This document shows positions 19,001-27,972 of a stretch of 27,972 bases of DNA, in pieces. Numbering within the stretch: position 1 is the stretch's first letter; every line of letters begins with the position of its first letter. The position numbers were made by a program, and so were the translations under genes. The notes beneath the pieces were generated by a model, which ran no database searches, was not told where the DNA came from, and saw nothing but the letters and a program-made list of their open reading frames with translations. The stretch comes from Coptodactyla brooksi (Eukaryota; Arthropoda; Insecta; Coleoptera; Scarabaeidae), in NCBI GenBank assembly GCA_033557675.1, contig JAWQRM010000161.1, forward strand, positions 1 to 27,972, written 5' to 3'.

Positions 19001-22000
19001 AATGCTCTTATTGCTTTGGCAAATTCGGACTGTTCGACACGCCATGTCACATTGCTCAGATGAAAAGTGTCGAGAGGCAAGACAAAATACTGGCAGGTTC
19101 GTTATTGAAACAATTTTTTGATGACGAAAATTTTGCTTACGAATTTTTCCTGCAAACGTAGCTGAGAAGCATCTAACTCGCGATTCGTGCCTCTGCGACG
19201 CGTGTTACCGTCACGTGGATAGGAAATCGAATACTCCATCGTACACCACTAATAAAAGCTTCAAGAGGAACATTCTGGTTGCACCTGCACCTAAAGAAAA
19301 TCACTGTCACGTTTTGGGGTGCCAAAATGAATCCAAAAATATTTTAAGGAGGAAATGGATTATTAAAATGAGGAAGAACATTTGTAAAGTGGTAAGTACT
19401 AGAACTACAGGAAAACTGTACACTGAATTTATCTATGCATGGTGTTGTAACAAGATCACATTGATTATTTTATTATCAGTTTGATAATAACTATTATTTC
19501 TAGTGCCAAAACGATTGGTTAAGGTTTATGTTATTTTTCAATTACATATTTTCCATTTTGGTCAAAAACCTTTTGTCATCTTTCTGTCAACTTCATGATT
19601 TCACGCTGATAGAACATCTAGTCCTTATCAGCAAAACACTGAAGATTAAGCTGTGATATCGCTTTGAGAAATTTGAGAAATTCTCGAGGTTTTTTTCGAT
19701 TGCTTCATTTAATTTCACTAGGTGTTTACAGTACACATCTGAATTAATCGTTAGGTTACTTGGAAGCAGCTCAAAATACATGACAATTTCGCAATCCCAC
19801 CAGATTGACAGCATGATCTTCTTTTGATGCAATTCAATTTTCAATATGGGTTGTGCTGGTTCATCACATTTGGTCCACGATTTTTTTTCGATTGATGTTA
19901 TTGTAAGCAATCCGCTTCTCATCGCTAGATGTCGTTCGTTTCAAAAATGAATTGTTTTCATTGTGCTTGAGGTGCAAATCGCAGATATTGTTTCTTTCAA
20001 TTCGTGCAAGACCCAAATTCCCAAAATGTTGGTCACCTTTGGGTGAAAAATTTCCAGAAGGAAATTTGGTAAACCAACTCTGGCAAGTGCGTTCTGTTAA
20101 GACATTAACACCATAAACTTTGCATATCTTTTTATGAGCAACAGCAGCTTCCTTTCCTTTATTAAAGTAAAAAAGCAAAATATGATGAAAAAGCTGGTTT
20201 TTGTATTCCATCTTAAAATCAACACCAAACTAAGATTTGTAAATAAAATTATGCAAGTTACTTCGAAAGCTAAGTAAAAGAGAGTGCTAGAAAATGCCAA
20301 AAGAAATCGACCTACAGAAATAATTCAACAATTACCAAAGAGAAGAAAAAAAATTGCTTTTTTAAAGATTTTGGAGAATATTAAGTAAATTTTGAAAGCT
20401 ATTGATAACCCGTTAAATAATGCTTGTGTTAGTAAACGAAAAAAAAAATTATTGTGTTATTATTTATGATAAAAACTTACTGAAAAGGATCTTCTTATAA
20501 ATATAATTATTTACATTTTAACATTTTGCTTTCTTTCAGATAAATATAGACTTGGACAATCCCGGGCTACACTCAATACCCATTTGTGATGAGCACTACA
20601 CAGCTTTGGAGCACCTGATGGCGTGCGCCATGTGCAAGCGAAAACTCGCAAAGAACCATATCCACTATTTGGGGCAGGAACTGAACGAGCTTAATGAGAG
20701 ACTAAACACTATGAACATACCAGTTAAGTTAGAAGATAAGCCTGTCGTTTGTAAGTTATGTAAATATTACGCTACCATGGCCTTATGTAGTGACGAAGAA
20801 CGGTCAGCGGATGGTTTCTTCAAGGAATACACTAGACGGTAATAAGAAAGATATTCAGTGAAAAGAAAATTGCTCTGATTTAATTTTTCTAGTTTGTTGC
20901 ATTTCCATGATGTGGAGCACATGACCGAGGGCGAGATTGAAGAACCCATATTAATTCCGGTTAAGGACAAGATGGAGTCTTCGTCCAAGAAGAAAAAGAA
21001 GGGATCGAAGTCGCCCACTCCCGTGATAGAGGCGGCGACGGCGAACGATTCGCAAACGGACACCGAACAACTGAGCGACCAAAATAATGTGCCTTCTTCC
21101 GAATCGAGAGCAGAGTCTCCCTCTGATTACATGGTCGATTATCAGACTTTAATTCCGAACATCGCGATGGAATGCGGTAGCGATCCCGAATCGAAAAAGG
21201 AGCTCCCCAGAAAACCGCTGATCCTAAAGAAAATTGCACGACCCGAAACAATAAAGGAAGCCGTCGAAATATCGAAGAACGTGAAAATCCAACCAGCACC
21301 AAAAGGTACGGATATGGCAGTGCAAAGGCTCGGATCAAATCCATCGATTTCCGTTAGGCAATTGTTTCCTGGGGAAGAAGATTTACCACTACAAGGGAAT
21401 ATCGAGTTTCATAATGTTAAGGAGAGAACACCGGAAGGTTGGGAAAAGTGCACGGCAACTATACAGTACGATGCCGACACTAAACATTTATGGCAAGAAT
21501 TGCAAAAACCGTACGGGAACCAAAGCAGCTTTTTACGGCATTTGATATTGTTAGAAAAGTACTTTAGAAATGGGGATTTAATCTTATCACCAAATGCAAG
21601 TCATCATTCAGTCAATTATAGCGAATCTGTGCAAAATCGACTAAGAGCTTATGACAATACGGCAACGAGTTCTGGTCCTATTCAACCGTTAACGATGATT
21701 CCTTTTAACAAGTCGCAAAAAAGTAATAGCGGGATTATTACAAGTAAGGAACCGCAATCCTTAAACGTCGTAAATGCCGCAAACATCCCTAAAAACACAC
21801 CCATCACATTCAACCAATTGAACAATTCTGGTCTTTTGGTGAATACCGTAAAATGCGGTGTACCACCTGGGTTAATGCCTCTGCAACCTGGTACAAGCAA
21901 ACCGCTGGCACCTTTAGTCAAAGTACCACAGCCGCAAAAAATAAAGTTCCCAATCACCAAAAACTGGAGGCCAAACTTAATACCGATTGACCCCTCAAAA

Positions 22001-22477
22001 AAAATCGAGAAAAGACCCGGGTTGGTCCAAGTTATCTCTGGCGGCAAACCATACCATATCACCCTAGAAGATTACAAGAAAATGTGCGCCATCAAACGAA
22101 CGTTTGATCTAAAGCAAAAGAAACTCCAAGAAGTCCAGAAGCTTAAAGTGGAACAAAAACCATCTCCCAATTCCCTGTTGAAATCGATGGTCCCCAAAAA
22201 GACTTTGATGGTCCACAAGTCCACGACATTTCTAAACCAGAGACCCAGTGACCTCACGGAAACGGACAAAGAGGAAAGCAGCTTAGAAAAATTAGACAAG
22301 CAAGTGGAGAAGTTAGAAATGAAACTGAACGAAGCAAAACAACCTGTTGTGATGATACTGCCGAAGATCCCAAAGTCCTTAACGGTCATACCGCAAACCG
22401 TTCCGAGGAAATCGTCTCGGCCCTCTAGCCCCACTCTGCAACTTGTGCCGAAACCGAAGAGTCTCCAGAAGTCATGA
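13993..22477 (+). CDS. Large Lys/Glu-rich probable nuclear protein with Cys-rich zinc-binding-like region, 1492 aa in six coding exons
   Basis: Join of 13993-16050, 16118-16208, 18881-19096, 19162-19391, 20540-20838 and 20893-22477. All junctions are GT/AG and the sum is 1493 codons including the stop. Residues 1-686 are low-complexity: a Lys/Arg-rich N-terminus with nuclear-localisation-like clusters, several SPR/SP dipeptides near 250-310, then a long Glu/Lys/Pro-rich stretch. Residues 750-950 carry spaced cysteines (754, 758, 761, 772; 798, 800, 803; 837, 842, 863; 881, 894, 897; 936, 939, 948) with His 773 and 884, suggesting zinc-binding folds. Residues about 1118-1220 form a compact block with GWEKCTATIQYDADTKHLW and SSFLRHLILLEKYFRNGDL. 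A coiled-coil-like Leu/Glu/Lys segment lies near 1425-1450. A chromatin or transcription role is only an inference from composition; I do not recognise the family. The start has G at -3 and +4. Confidence 0.85.
16118..16208 (+). CDS. Coding exon 3 of the 1492-aa gene
   Basis: A 91-nt exon between a 67-nt intron (16051-16117, acceptor GGTTTCAG) and a long intron (donor ATGG|GTAAAT). It encodes REASWKNHGNQSSDTAGALR and ten more residues ending ANRSNM, then leaves one base. It would be skipped by a simple reading-frame scan, but it keeps frame into the next exon, where the split codon gives Asp 717. Confidence 0.75.
16465..16843. repeat. Foldback MITE in intron 3
   Basis: The ends are inverted repeats of about 85-90 bp. 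Left, GAGAAGG at 16465 is followed by ATAGAAATAGTAATACTCTT and CTGGCTGTTTGTATCT through GTTTCAATCTTCAAA near 16550. Right, the reverse complement from 16843 reads GAGAAGG, an extra few bases, then the same order. The AT-rich centre has no coding potential. It is a small nonautonomous element with TIRs taking up about half its length. No clear target-site duplication is visible. Confidence 0.75.
16886..16930. repeat. Three-copy 15-bp tandem repeat
   Basis: AAAGTTCACTGATGA, AAAGTTCACTGATGG and AAAGTTCACCAACAA follow one another without gaps. It lies in intron 3, just after the MITE. The function is unknown and it is probably a local slippage product. Confidence 0.7.
16931..18880. other. Intron 3 remainder, AT-rich, no gene recognised
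   Basis: This is AT-rich intron sequence with no convincing reading frame. The motif TTTGTCAAATG(A/G)AAATTT occurs twice (about 17490 and 18145). A 19-bp sequence at 17970-17988 is identical to one at 4396-4414 inside the Penelope-like relics. It is probably old, unrecognisable repeat DNA. Confidence 0.4.
18881..19096 (+). CDS. Coding exon 4, first cysteine cluster
   Basis: The acceptor is the tandem TTTAGCAG at 18873-18880 and the donor is GGCAG|GTTCGT. It encodes residues 717-788, starting with an acidic Ser/Gly/Asp segment and then GRLCKDECSYCFGKFGLFDT followed by PCHIAQMK. The C-x3-C-x2-C-x10-C-H spacing suggests the first half of a zinc-binding fold, completed by the next exon. Use of the upstream AG would insert one Ala. 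Confidence 0.85.
19162..19391 (+). CDS. Coding exon 5, cysteine clusters 2 and 3
   Basis: Preceded by a 65-nt intron (19097-19161, acceptor AACGTAG); the donor is AAGTG|GTAAGT. It encodes residues 789-865 with SCLCDACYRHVDRKSN, then basic residues, then NHCHVLGCQNESKN and a Lys/Arg-rich tail ending in Cys 863. It ends in phase 0. The open frame continues into the intron to about 19484, but that part is not conserved-looking and the donor is strong. Confidence 0.85.
19531..20211 (-). pseudogene. Mariner transposase in intron 5 with two internal deletions
   Basis: Minus strand from ATG at 20211: KNQLFHHILLFYFNKGKEAA, VAHKKICKVYGVNVLTERTC and QSWFTKFPSGNFS. These are the mariner N-terminal blocks. 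It then jumps to ICDLHLKHNENNSFLKR and DEKR (the TGDEKW block with the first Asp), so the linker helices are deleted. After a frameshift at RKK the second frame gives MLSIWWDCEIVMYFELLPSN and NEAIEKNLEN. A second deletion then removes the HDNARPH and PYSPDLAPSD catalytic blocks. It resumes with MFYQREIMKLTER, a stop for Trp, and QKVFDQNGKYVIEK, ending at 19531. It is antisense to the host gene and lies wholly inside the intron. Confidence 0.85.
20540..20838 (+). CDS. Coding exon 6, cysteine clusters 4 and 5
   Basis: The acceptor is CTTTCTTTCAG ending at 20539 and the donor is AGACG|GTAATA. It encodes residues 866-964 and two bases of 965: HSIPICDEHYTALEHLMACA, MCKRKL, a leucine-heptad-like helix (LNELNERLNTMN), and CKLCKYYATMALC. 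Paired C-x2-C motifs continue the zinc-binding-like region. The intron before it holds a decayed mariner; the intron after is only 54 nt. Confidence 0.85.
20893..22477 (+). CDS. Last coding exon of the 1492-aa gene
   Basis: The acceptor is AATTTTTCTAG ending at 20892 and the stop is TGA at 22475-22477. It encodes residues 965-1492: an acidic start (HFHDVEHMTEGEIEEPILIP), a Lys run, a Ser/Thr/Glu-rich linker, and the compact block at about 1118-1220 (VRQLFPGEEDLPLQ, then GWEKC...HLWQELQKPYGNQSSF in continuity, then LRAYDN). A Pro/Asn-rich linker follows, then KPYHITLEDYKKMCAIKRTF near 1370-1390, a coiled-coil-like stretch and a Ser/Pro-rich tail. The dense open frame over 1.5 kb and GC-richer codons support it. 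Confidence 0.9.
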
Positions 22478-23490
22478 TTACTTGTCAATCCACGTTCCAA
22501 GTGCCTCTATTTTTTCACTTACGTCTCAAAGTATACTTAGTGATTTTTTACAAATTAGCTATCTCATCCTATAAGGAAAAAAAGTATTGTTGAGATTTCG
22601 TGTCGAAGAGTTTAAGTAAAAAAGATTGGAAAGTTGTTAAAATGAAAATTGAGAAAAAATATTTTTTTAGGGATTATTATTAAATCGTGTACATATTGTA
22701 ATTTATAATCGTTGAATATTGTAATAAGAGTAATAATAATCGTTATTACAAAAAGGAATGGTCAAGTTTTGACAATTTCTTTTTCTAATGAAAGAAATGT
22801 AAATTAGTATTTTTCACATTGTAAATGTTTATATCATTCGCTCATAAGTTTGTTATTTATATTATATGACTTAATTATTTAGCAATAATTGATTTTATAT
22901 ATCTCCGTAGGTGTAAAATATTTAATTTTATTACAATTACTTCTTAGTTATTACCAACAACTACTTGTATAACATTCATCTTTTTTTTACATTGATTATA
23001 AGAATATTCTTCATATGGACAATTTAATTTATCTTTGTACCATTTCGAATTTACATTTTATTTTATAACATTCGTACTTATTTTTCACCAAAGTAGAACG
23101 AACACAAAAGTTGCTGCCCCTCCCAAAAGAATTAAAACAAAATTACCAAATATTTATAATTTAGTGCGGCGGCGCCGCATTTTCAGCATACGAAAAATCA
23201 TATCCCACATGTATAATAGACTTTGCATGTTGTATTCGATTTATTTTAGTAGTCGTACTGATACCGACTTTTTTCGAGTTCCCCTCTCATTTTAACGTGT
23301 GATGTAATATGAACCATCGGAACGATGTATAGTGAGATTTAGGAGTAGCGTTCCTAATCAACCGTGAGACAAAGAAAAGGCTGAAAGTTATCGTTTGTTG
23401 TTTTCGTCATGTACATTGCCCGAAATTATTTACACACCTATTTTATCATACATTAAGTTGTATACATTTCAATAAAATCAAACTATTACC
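22478..23490 (+). other. 3' UTR of the 1492-aa gene with poly(A) signal at 23471-23476
   Basis: After the TGA the sequence becomes AT-rich and noncoding. A canonical AATAAA lies at 23471-23476, followed by a T-rich stretch at about 23495-23510, so cleavage near 23490 is likely. A GC-rich hairpin (TGCGGC, loop GGC, GCCGCA at 23165-23179) stands out inside this AT-rich tract. Earlier A-rich stretches do not contain the canonical hexamer. Confidence 0.6.
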
Positions 23491-24160
23491 AATGTTTCTT
23501 TTTTTTTCCTAGGACCTAGTACTTCTTCGTGGCTATTTCTAAAAAGAAATCTTGTAAGAAATGCAATTAACAAATGATATTATTCAAAAGTCGGATTTGC
23601 GAAACTTGCTTTTATAAATTTAATTATAAAATTTACTTCTTTTTAAGGAGTTAAGTTTCCCAATTCAGATTTTTAATCTGGAATTAGAACACCTTCAGTT
23701 AGCATCCAGTAAGAGGTTTTTAGGTTTGCAAGACAAGTTTGCTCAAAAACTATGTGTTTGTTACATGGTGCAAAAACTTTTTGCATCAATTGGATTTTCA
23801 AAAATAGAAGGATTCGTCGTAGATCAAATTTTATAAGCATTTCCTAGGAAATAAATCGGAAGAGCGTCTGGCATGTTGGCCTGATAGAGCCCCCGATTTT
23901 TCCATGTAGGATTTTTGATCTTATTGACGAACAGTAAGAGATATTATTCCTGATTTCTTAAATTGCAATTGTTACAAGTTAATAAATCTAACCTTTCTTA
24001 AGATTCGTTAAGAATTACTTATATTTACTATCTAAAAGTTTTTAATCCATTTATTTCTTCCAAGAAAAATTCGACAAAAATACAATTTGTTCGCAGAAAA
24101 CATTTAGAAGTTTCATATCGTTCACAGATAGCAAACAAAAAGGTCTGATTTAATTAATTG
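23491..24160. other. Intergenic, AT-rich, at most a faint transposase relic
   Basis: No gene is seen. At about 23874-23906 the + strand reads WPDRAPDF, resembling the WP-x-RSPDL block of mariner-like transposases, followed by stops. This is too short to call firmly. Confidence 0.35.
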
Positions 24161-24375
24161 CATAACATGTGGAAGAAAGGTTAATTATCACGATTGGAGG
24201 TCAACCATCCTTTCAGATGAAAAAAAACTGCTTTATCGTGGCGAGTTATTTATTGAGTCAGGTTACGCTTGGTGTCAGTTGTTGCGGCAAAACGTATGCA
24301 CATAATAAAGGAGTGTACGTAACGTATTATACTCCTTTAGCGAACAAATGATGGGAGTACAATGAGAATCAAGAT
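24160..24375 (+). pseudogene. Possible Tc1-like transposase fragment
   Basis: In one + frame the sequence reads DWRSTILSDEKKLLYRGELF near 24190-24250, resembling the DWxxVIFSDEKKF block that carries the first catalytic Asp. In the next frame it reads VTLGVSCCGKTYAHNKGVYV then TYYTPLANK, resembling the VMLWGVISFxGKT block and the following NxxYYxxLL segment. The order and spacing fit a frame-shifted Tc1 relative. No TIRs found. It could be chance resemblance. Confidence 0.45.
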
Positions 24376-25980
24376 CATTTTGTGAAGAGTTAGGAGGGAC
24401 TTTCGATAGTTTAAAGATGCTTGGAAGACAATTTATTTTCTTGTAAAAATAAAAAATTACTTATCTTCAGAAGCCATGTTAGTAATTGAAAGTAAATTTT
24501 GAATATGTCAGTTACTATATGAAGTTAAGTTAAACTAAGAGTTTAAGTTCTCATTCCCAAAGAAATAATTTTGCTTTCTGGATATATCATAAATATAAAA
24601 ACTTAATTTGATTTCAACAACTGACTTTTTTGAATTTTTGAAAGACAGTTATAATATTTGAAAAACTGTGAATTCATTGTAAGACACGGTCAGTTTTGAA
24701 GCGAAAGCTTTGCATTATTTTGCTAAGGAGGAAAATACAATGCTTATAAGGCATTGAAAACTTTTAATTTCTTTTGCCAATTAAGCTGCTTCCATTCTAC
24801 TTCTTCGGAAATTTGATTTTTCAGAAACTTTGACTAAAGTTTCATTCCCTCATACCAAATTTCAGTTATGACGTCCACATGGCAGGAACAGTTCTGTTGG
24901 ATTTAATTTTGAGATTCTAGCTTAGACATGGAAACCTTCAATGGATAGTTATAATACCAAGACATGATGGTCAACATTTGGTGTGCAATCCAAAATTATC
25001 GAAAACAATTTGAAGCTTTAGCTGAAAAGAAGTAATTCCCAAAAGCCTTTCACTTATGAAATGAATAAATCTGTTCTGATCTCTATGTACAAGTTTCCAA
25101 GGTAATGATAGTTAATGTCACCTGTGGAGAGAAGTGTACGATGATTTTCGAAAAATGGAAATATGTATAACGTTTTTTGTAATCAACATCCAGACGGCTA
25201 TTAGCAAAAGATTCAAAAATGAATGTTACTTGAAAACTTTAAATGTTTTAAGCCCTTTAAATGTTCTTGCATTAATTAGGATTCATAAATTAAGAATACA
25301 TAAAGAAAATGTACATAATTGTGCAAGATGAAAGAACTATATTTGCTTTATATTCTTATGTAAACCTTGAGAGGTAACTCTTGGTAAGGAAAGAAAACTT
25401 CATGGTTAGAAAAACCTGTTTGTACGAATATGAAAGTGCAAATGTTGCCAAATAGTTTTGGGTGCGCTGTTGATTTTGGCTCAGGTGTATCAAAAACCCA
25501 ATTTAGCTGTGTTTAAAAAAACCTACTTATTTTTTTCATGGCCTATTTGGCATGATCATTAACTGCTATGCCAACAATACCTTACAATTTAAAAGCCACG
25601 AAGCACCGTCTTGACATATTTTTATCAAAAATCCGAGTTCAAAATAATCCTGACAGTTTTCATTTCTTGTTATGTTAAGAAAATCGTGTTCTTGCATAGC
25701 CTTCAAAAGGTACAATGTTTTTTTATCCAAACTCAAAGCAAAAATATAAATAAAATCTTTCAAATAGAAGGATGGTAAAGAATTAAAACTGTATTTCAAA
25801 AAATGTTAGATAATAATATTTGTTGAACAAAAAATATTAATCTCAATGTAATCAACTACATCATCTCTTACAGATTGCTTATTATGACTAGTAGAATCCA
25901 CCAAGTTAAAAGTGGATTTTACGGCTTGATCTACTGGCCATAAAGACCTCATAAGACTTTTGTTTTATTATAATTTAAGT
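24376..25980. other. Intergenic, AT-rich, nothing recognised
   Basis: Only short open stretches are present, none with conserved motifs on either strand. It is probably very old transposon sequence, but I cannot support any specific call. Confidence 0.4.
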
Positions 25981-26160
25981 ACTCCCGGCAAAAACTGTTA
26001 AGTCTTGGCTGAAATATCTTGCCACATCTCCCATATTCACCGAACCCAGCACCCTCCGATGATCACTTATTCCGGTCATTACTAAATTCTTTGAACGGTA
26101 GAACATTCGCTGATAAGAAAACCGTCAAAAGCACGAGAAGATGTACCAGAAAATCATTGA
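25981..26160 (+). pseudogene. Mariner transposase fragment, third catalytic Asp block
   Basis: The + strand reads RQKLLSLG, a stop in place of Trp, then NILPHLPYSPNPAPSDDHLF and RSLLNSLNGRTFADKKTVKS. This is the mariner HPPYSPDLAPSDYHLFRSL block, with the first Asp of the PDL motif changed to Asn-Pro. It ends abruptly near 26160. The next expected piece of the same protein appears about 900 bp downstream at 27055. Confidence 0.8.
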
Positions 26161-26494
26161 TGAAACTTAATTTCGTGCACTAAACAATTGTGTTTTATTC
26201 CCCAATTTTTCGAGAATGGTTTTAATTTTGGCGCTTCAACTCTTTGAAAATTGCGTAAGCCGAAACCAATCGACAACAAAGAAAAATGTGAGAAATAGTG
26301 TGAGAAGTTGAGCTTTTGTGCACACTGGATAGATATTGAACCAAGCTACATATGTGAAGCTTCCCATGCTAAAATTCACAGCTGTTTTAGCATCGTGACT
26401 GTTTATGCATCATCTATTTCTAGTTTTGCAGCCTTTGTCCAAAACCTGATAGTTTCCTTGGAACTTTATATTCAATTTATCGAATACAAAGTTC

Positions 26495-26930
26495 ACATGT
26501 AATAAGCCAGCTCCCCTATGATAAAACCACTAAAAGATTAGCTAATATGTTAAAAACGTTCGATTTTAAAGTAGCTTTTACTAACAACAACACCATTAAA
26601 TGTCAGTTATGTAATTCAAATGGTAAAATAGATTTAATAGCCAATTCTGGAATTTATAGAATCTATTAATAAAGGATTACAATCTCTTATAATATGTAAA
26701 TTGTATAACTCCTATAATAATAGATAATAATTATTATAAGAGTTGTACAAATTTCGACAAAAACTACATTCGACGAATGCGTACGTCCCTTAAAATTAGA
26801 TATAAATCTAGCGTGGCTACCCACATGATTAATCTAAATCATAGGATAGATGATAAAATACAATCGATTAAACAAGTTAATACAAATAATCAATTTGAAG
26901 CAGCGGTAAGCCTAGAAATAAAAAAATAAC
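26495..26930 (+). pseudogene. Penelope-like linker and GIY-YIG fragment
   Basis: After a shift near 26512 the + strand reads PYDKTTKRLANMLKTFDFKV, AFTNNNTIKCQLCNSNGKID and LIANSGIYRIY, which is the PLE linker leading into the GIY motif. Then come stops and an AT-rich insertion of about 80 bp. From about 26757 it reads DKNYIRRMRTSLKIRYKSS (the YIGQTGR equivalent with Arg for Gly) and VATHMINLNHRIDDKI, ending in FEAAVSLEI. This is the second half of the endonuclease. The catalytic layout is recognisable but broken. Confidence 0.7.
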
Positions 26931-27054
26931 AAAATATTCCATACTTTTTGACCTGGCGGGTAAAAAGACAAAGCGAGTTAAAATCTAATTATTGTAACTA
27001 GTTTGAATAAGTATTAAAAAGTAATTAAGGTGAAGTTAGGTAAATAATTTTTAC

Positions 27055-27160
27055 CACCAAGGATGAGAAGTTTTATGATTATGGAATCATGTTACTGACA
27101 AAAAGATGGCAAAAGGTGTTGGACCAAAATGGGGAATATGTAATTACCAGGTGTATAAGC
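27055..27160 (+). pseudogene. Mariner transposase C-terminal fragment
   Basis: The + strand reads KDEKFYDYGIMLLTKRWQKV and LDQNGEYVIT, the standard mariner C-terminus (KFYxxGIMKLPERWQKVIEQNGxY). It has the same orientation as the fragment at 25981-26160 and supplies the next part of the protein. The two are probably one gene interrupted by the intervening Penelope-like sequence. Confidence 0.75.
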
Positions 27161-27224
27161 TTAAATCCGCTGTTTTTAGTAAGAAAAACACATGTTTTTT
27201 TTTTCATAAAGAGCAAAAACAAAT

Positions 27225-27740
27225 TTATTCAAAGTAGTTTCCCTCGCTACCTACACATATTTCATAATTCTCGGGCAATTTGTGCATACCACGCCAAAAA
27301 AAGTCCTTTTCGCCAGGTTTCAACATCTCATGGTAGAAGATACCCTGCTGATGCCACTAAACTCACAGCATCGTCTTCCATCCGAAGCGATTTGGTCTTG
27401 GGAAAGATGTTGATGGTTAGTCAGGATTAACCCATGATTTCTTGCGTTGAGGATTCTCGAAATACATCAATTTTTCATCGCCAGTCACAATCCGATGTAG
27501 AAACGACTTTCTTTCTTGTCTGGCGAGCAACATTTCGCATGTATTTTGGCTTCACTCCATCTGCCTATCGTTCAATTCATGCAGCACCCATTTTCCGATT
27601 TTTTGAACCTTTCCCATGTATCGCCCTCATCCAAAAGAGTCTGCAATTCATGGTGGCAATTCATTCGATGCGATTCGGCAGTCGATTTCTTCAAATTGAA
27701 GCAGAAAAGAATATGCGGGAAGCAGAGCTTCCCGCATATG
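27225..27740 (-). pseudogene. Mariner transposase with catalytic core deleted
   Basis: Minus strand: HILFCFNLKKSTAESHR near the start (about 27710), then a deletion to a short helix-turn-helix remnant. KVQKIGKWVLHELNDRQME and LARQERKSFLHRIVTGDEKL follow (TGDEKW block, first Asp), then MYFENPQRKKSWVNPD and PRPNRFGWKTML. From there it jumps through a LKPGEK-like stretch directly to FWRGMHKLPENYEICVGSEG and NYFE-stop at 27225. The HDNAPSH and PYSPDLAPSD blocks are absent. Several stops and frame shifts exist. A perfect 13-bp hairpin lies at 27711-27739 by the N-terminus. The + strand open frames here are shadows. The element may extend past the window end. Confidence 0.8.
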
Positions 27741-27972
27741 ATCTTTTTCTGGCAGAAAACTGGACACGATTACCAATGGAAAAATGCATGTTGTTGTATG
27801 AAATTGCTGACGAATGGCGCTGATTAATGTTACAAACTCATAACAAAAAAGTACTTTCGTGTTCGTGGTAGCTTAATACGCTCACTAACGCCACCTATGA
27901 GCAAACAGCGGAATTGAGCGTATGCACCTGGCACATAAAATAGTTTTACGCTCTAAGGAAAGAGCCTTTTAT

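Noticed and set aside
20767..22500. Antisense open frames under the last two coding exons
   Set aside because: Shadows of the sense coding sequence; the sense strand has in-frame splicing and the stop.
23035..23295. Open frame in the 3' UTR
   Set aside because: AT-rich, no motifs, and located between the stop codon and the poly(A) signal of the host gene.
25134..25799. Short open frames in the intergenic region
   Set aside because: No family motif, AT-rich composition and no supporting context.
27434..27827. Two overlapping plus-strand open frames near the right edge
   Set aside because: They are antisense to a mariner transposase relic whose motifs are clear on the minus strand.
1..27972. 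CRISPR arrays, tRNA or rRNA genes, bacterial-type promoters
   Set aside because: No regularly spaced repeats, cloverleaf sequences or ribosomal sequence were seen; the window is eukaryotic nuclear DNA.

Overview
This is eukaryotic, insect-like nuclear DNA. It is AT-rich and contains one spliced gene with GT/AG introns, three of them only 54-67 nt long. Around and inside that gene lie many decayed DNA transposons (Tc1, mariner and IS630 types) and Penelope-like retroelements (PLEs). A beetle or similar insect is a plausible host, but that is an inference from the element mix. I see no bacterial operons, tRNAs, rRNAs or CRISPR arrays.

Layout. 1-3.77 kb: a large inverted duplication whose arms each carry a Tc1-like transposase relic followed by a PLE reverse-transcriptase relic. 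4.17-5.04 kb: back-to-back PLE fragments and the tail of a Tc1-family element. 5.12-6.43 kb: a mariner-like element with TIRs of about 115 bp. 6.64-7.9 kb: an isolated CpG-rich block with a good splice donor at 7263/7264, the likely promoter and 5' noncoding exon of the gene. 8.07-13.90 kb: an almost continuous stack of transposons, interpreted as lying inside intron 1 and ending 58 nt before the next exon. They are an IS630-type element with two introns in its transposase, a mariner relative, and a Tc1 element of IR/DR type with another mariner nested in it.

13.99-22.48 kb: the one clear host gene, on the + strand. Six coding exons join in frame to 1492 codons. The product is a Lys/Glu-rich, probably nuclear protein with a cysteine-rich zinc-binding-like region in the middle and a compact conserved-looking block near residues 1118-1220. 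I do not recognise its name. Introns 3 and 5 hold a foldback MITE and a twice-deleted mariner. The 3' UTR runs to a poly(A) signal at 23471.

23.5-27.97 kb: intergenic decay. It holds Tc1 and mariner fragments, a PLE GIY-YIG fragment that apparently splits a mariner gene, and a further core-deleted mariner at the right edge.

I found no convincing new functional system. The most unusual signals are the composite inverted duplication, the intron-bearing transposase whose splices restore frame, and short perfect hairpins in three different transposase relics, which look like template-switch mutations.
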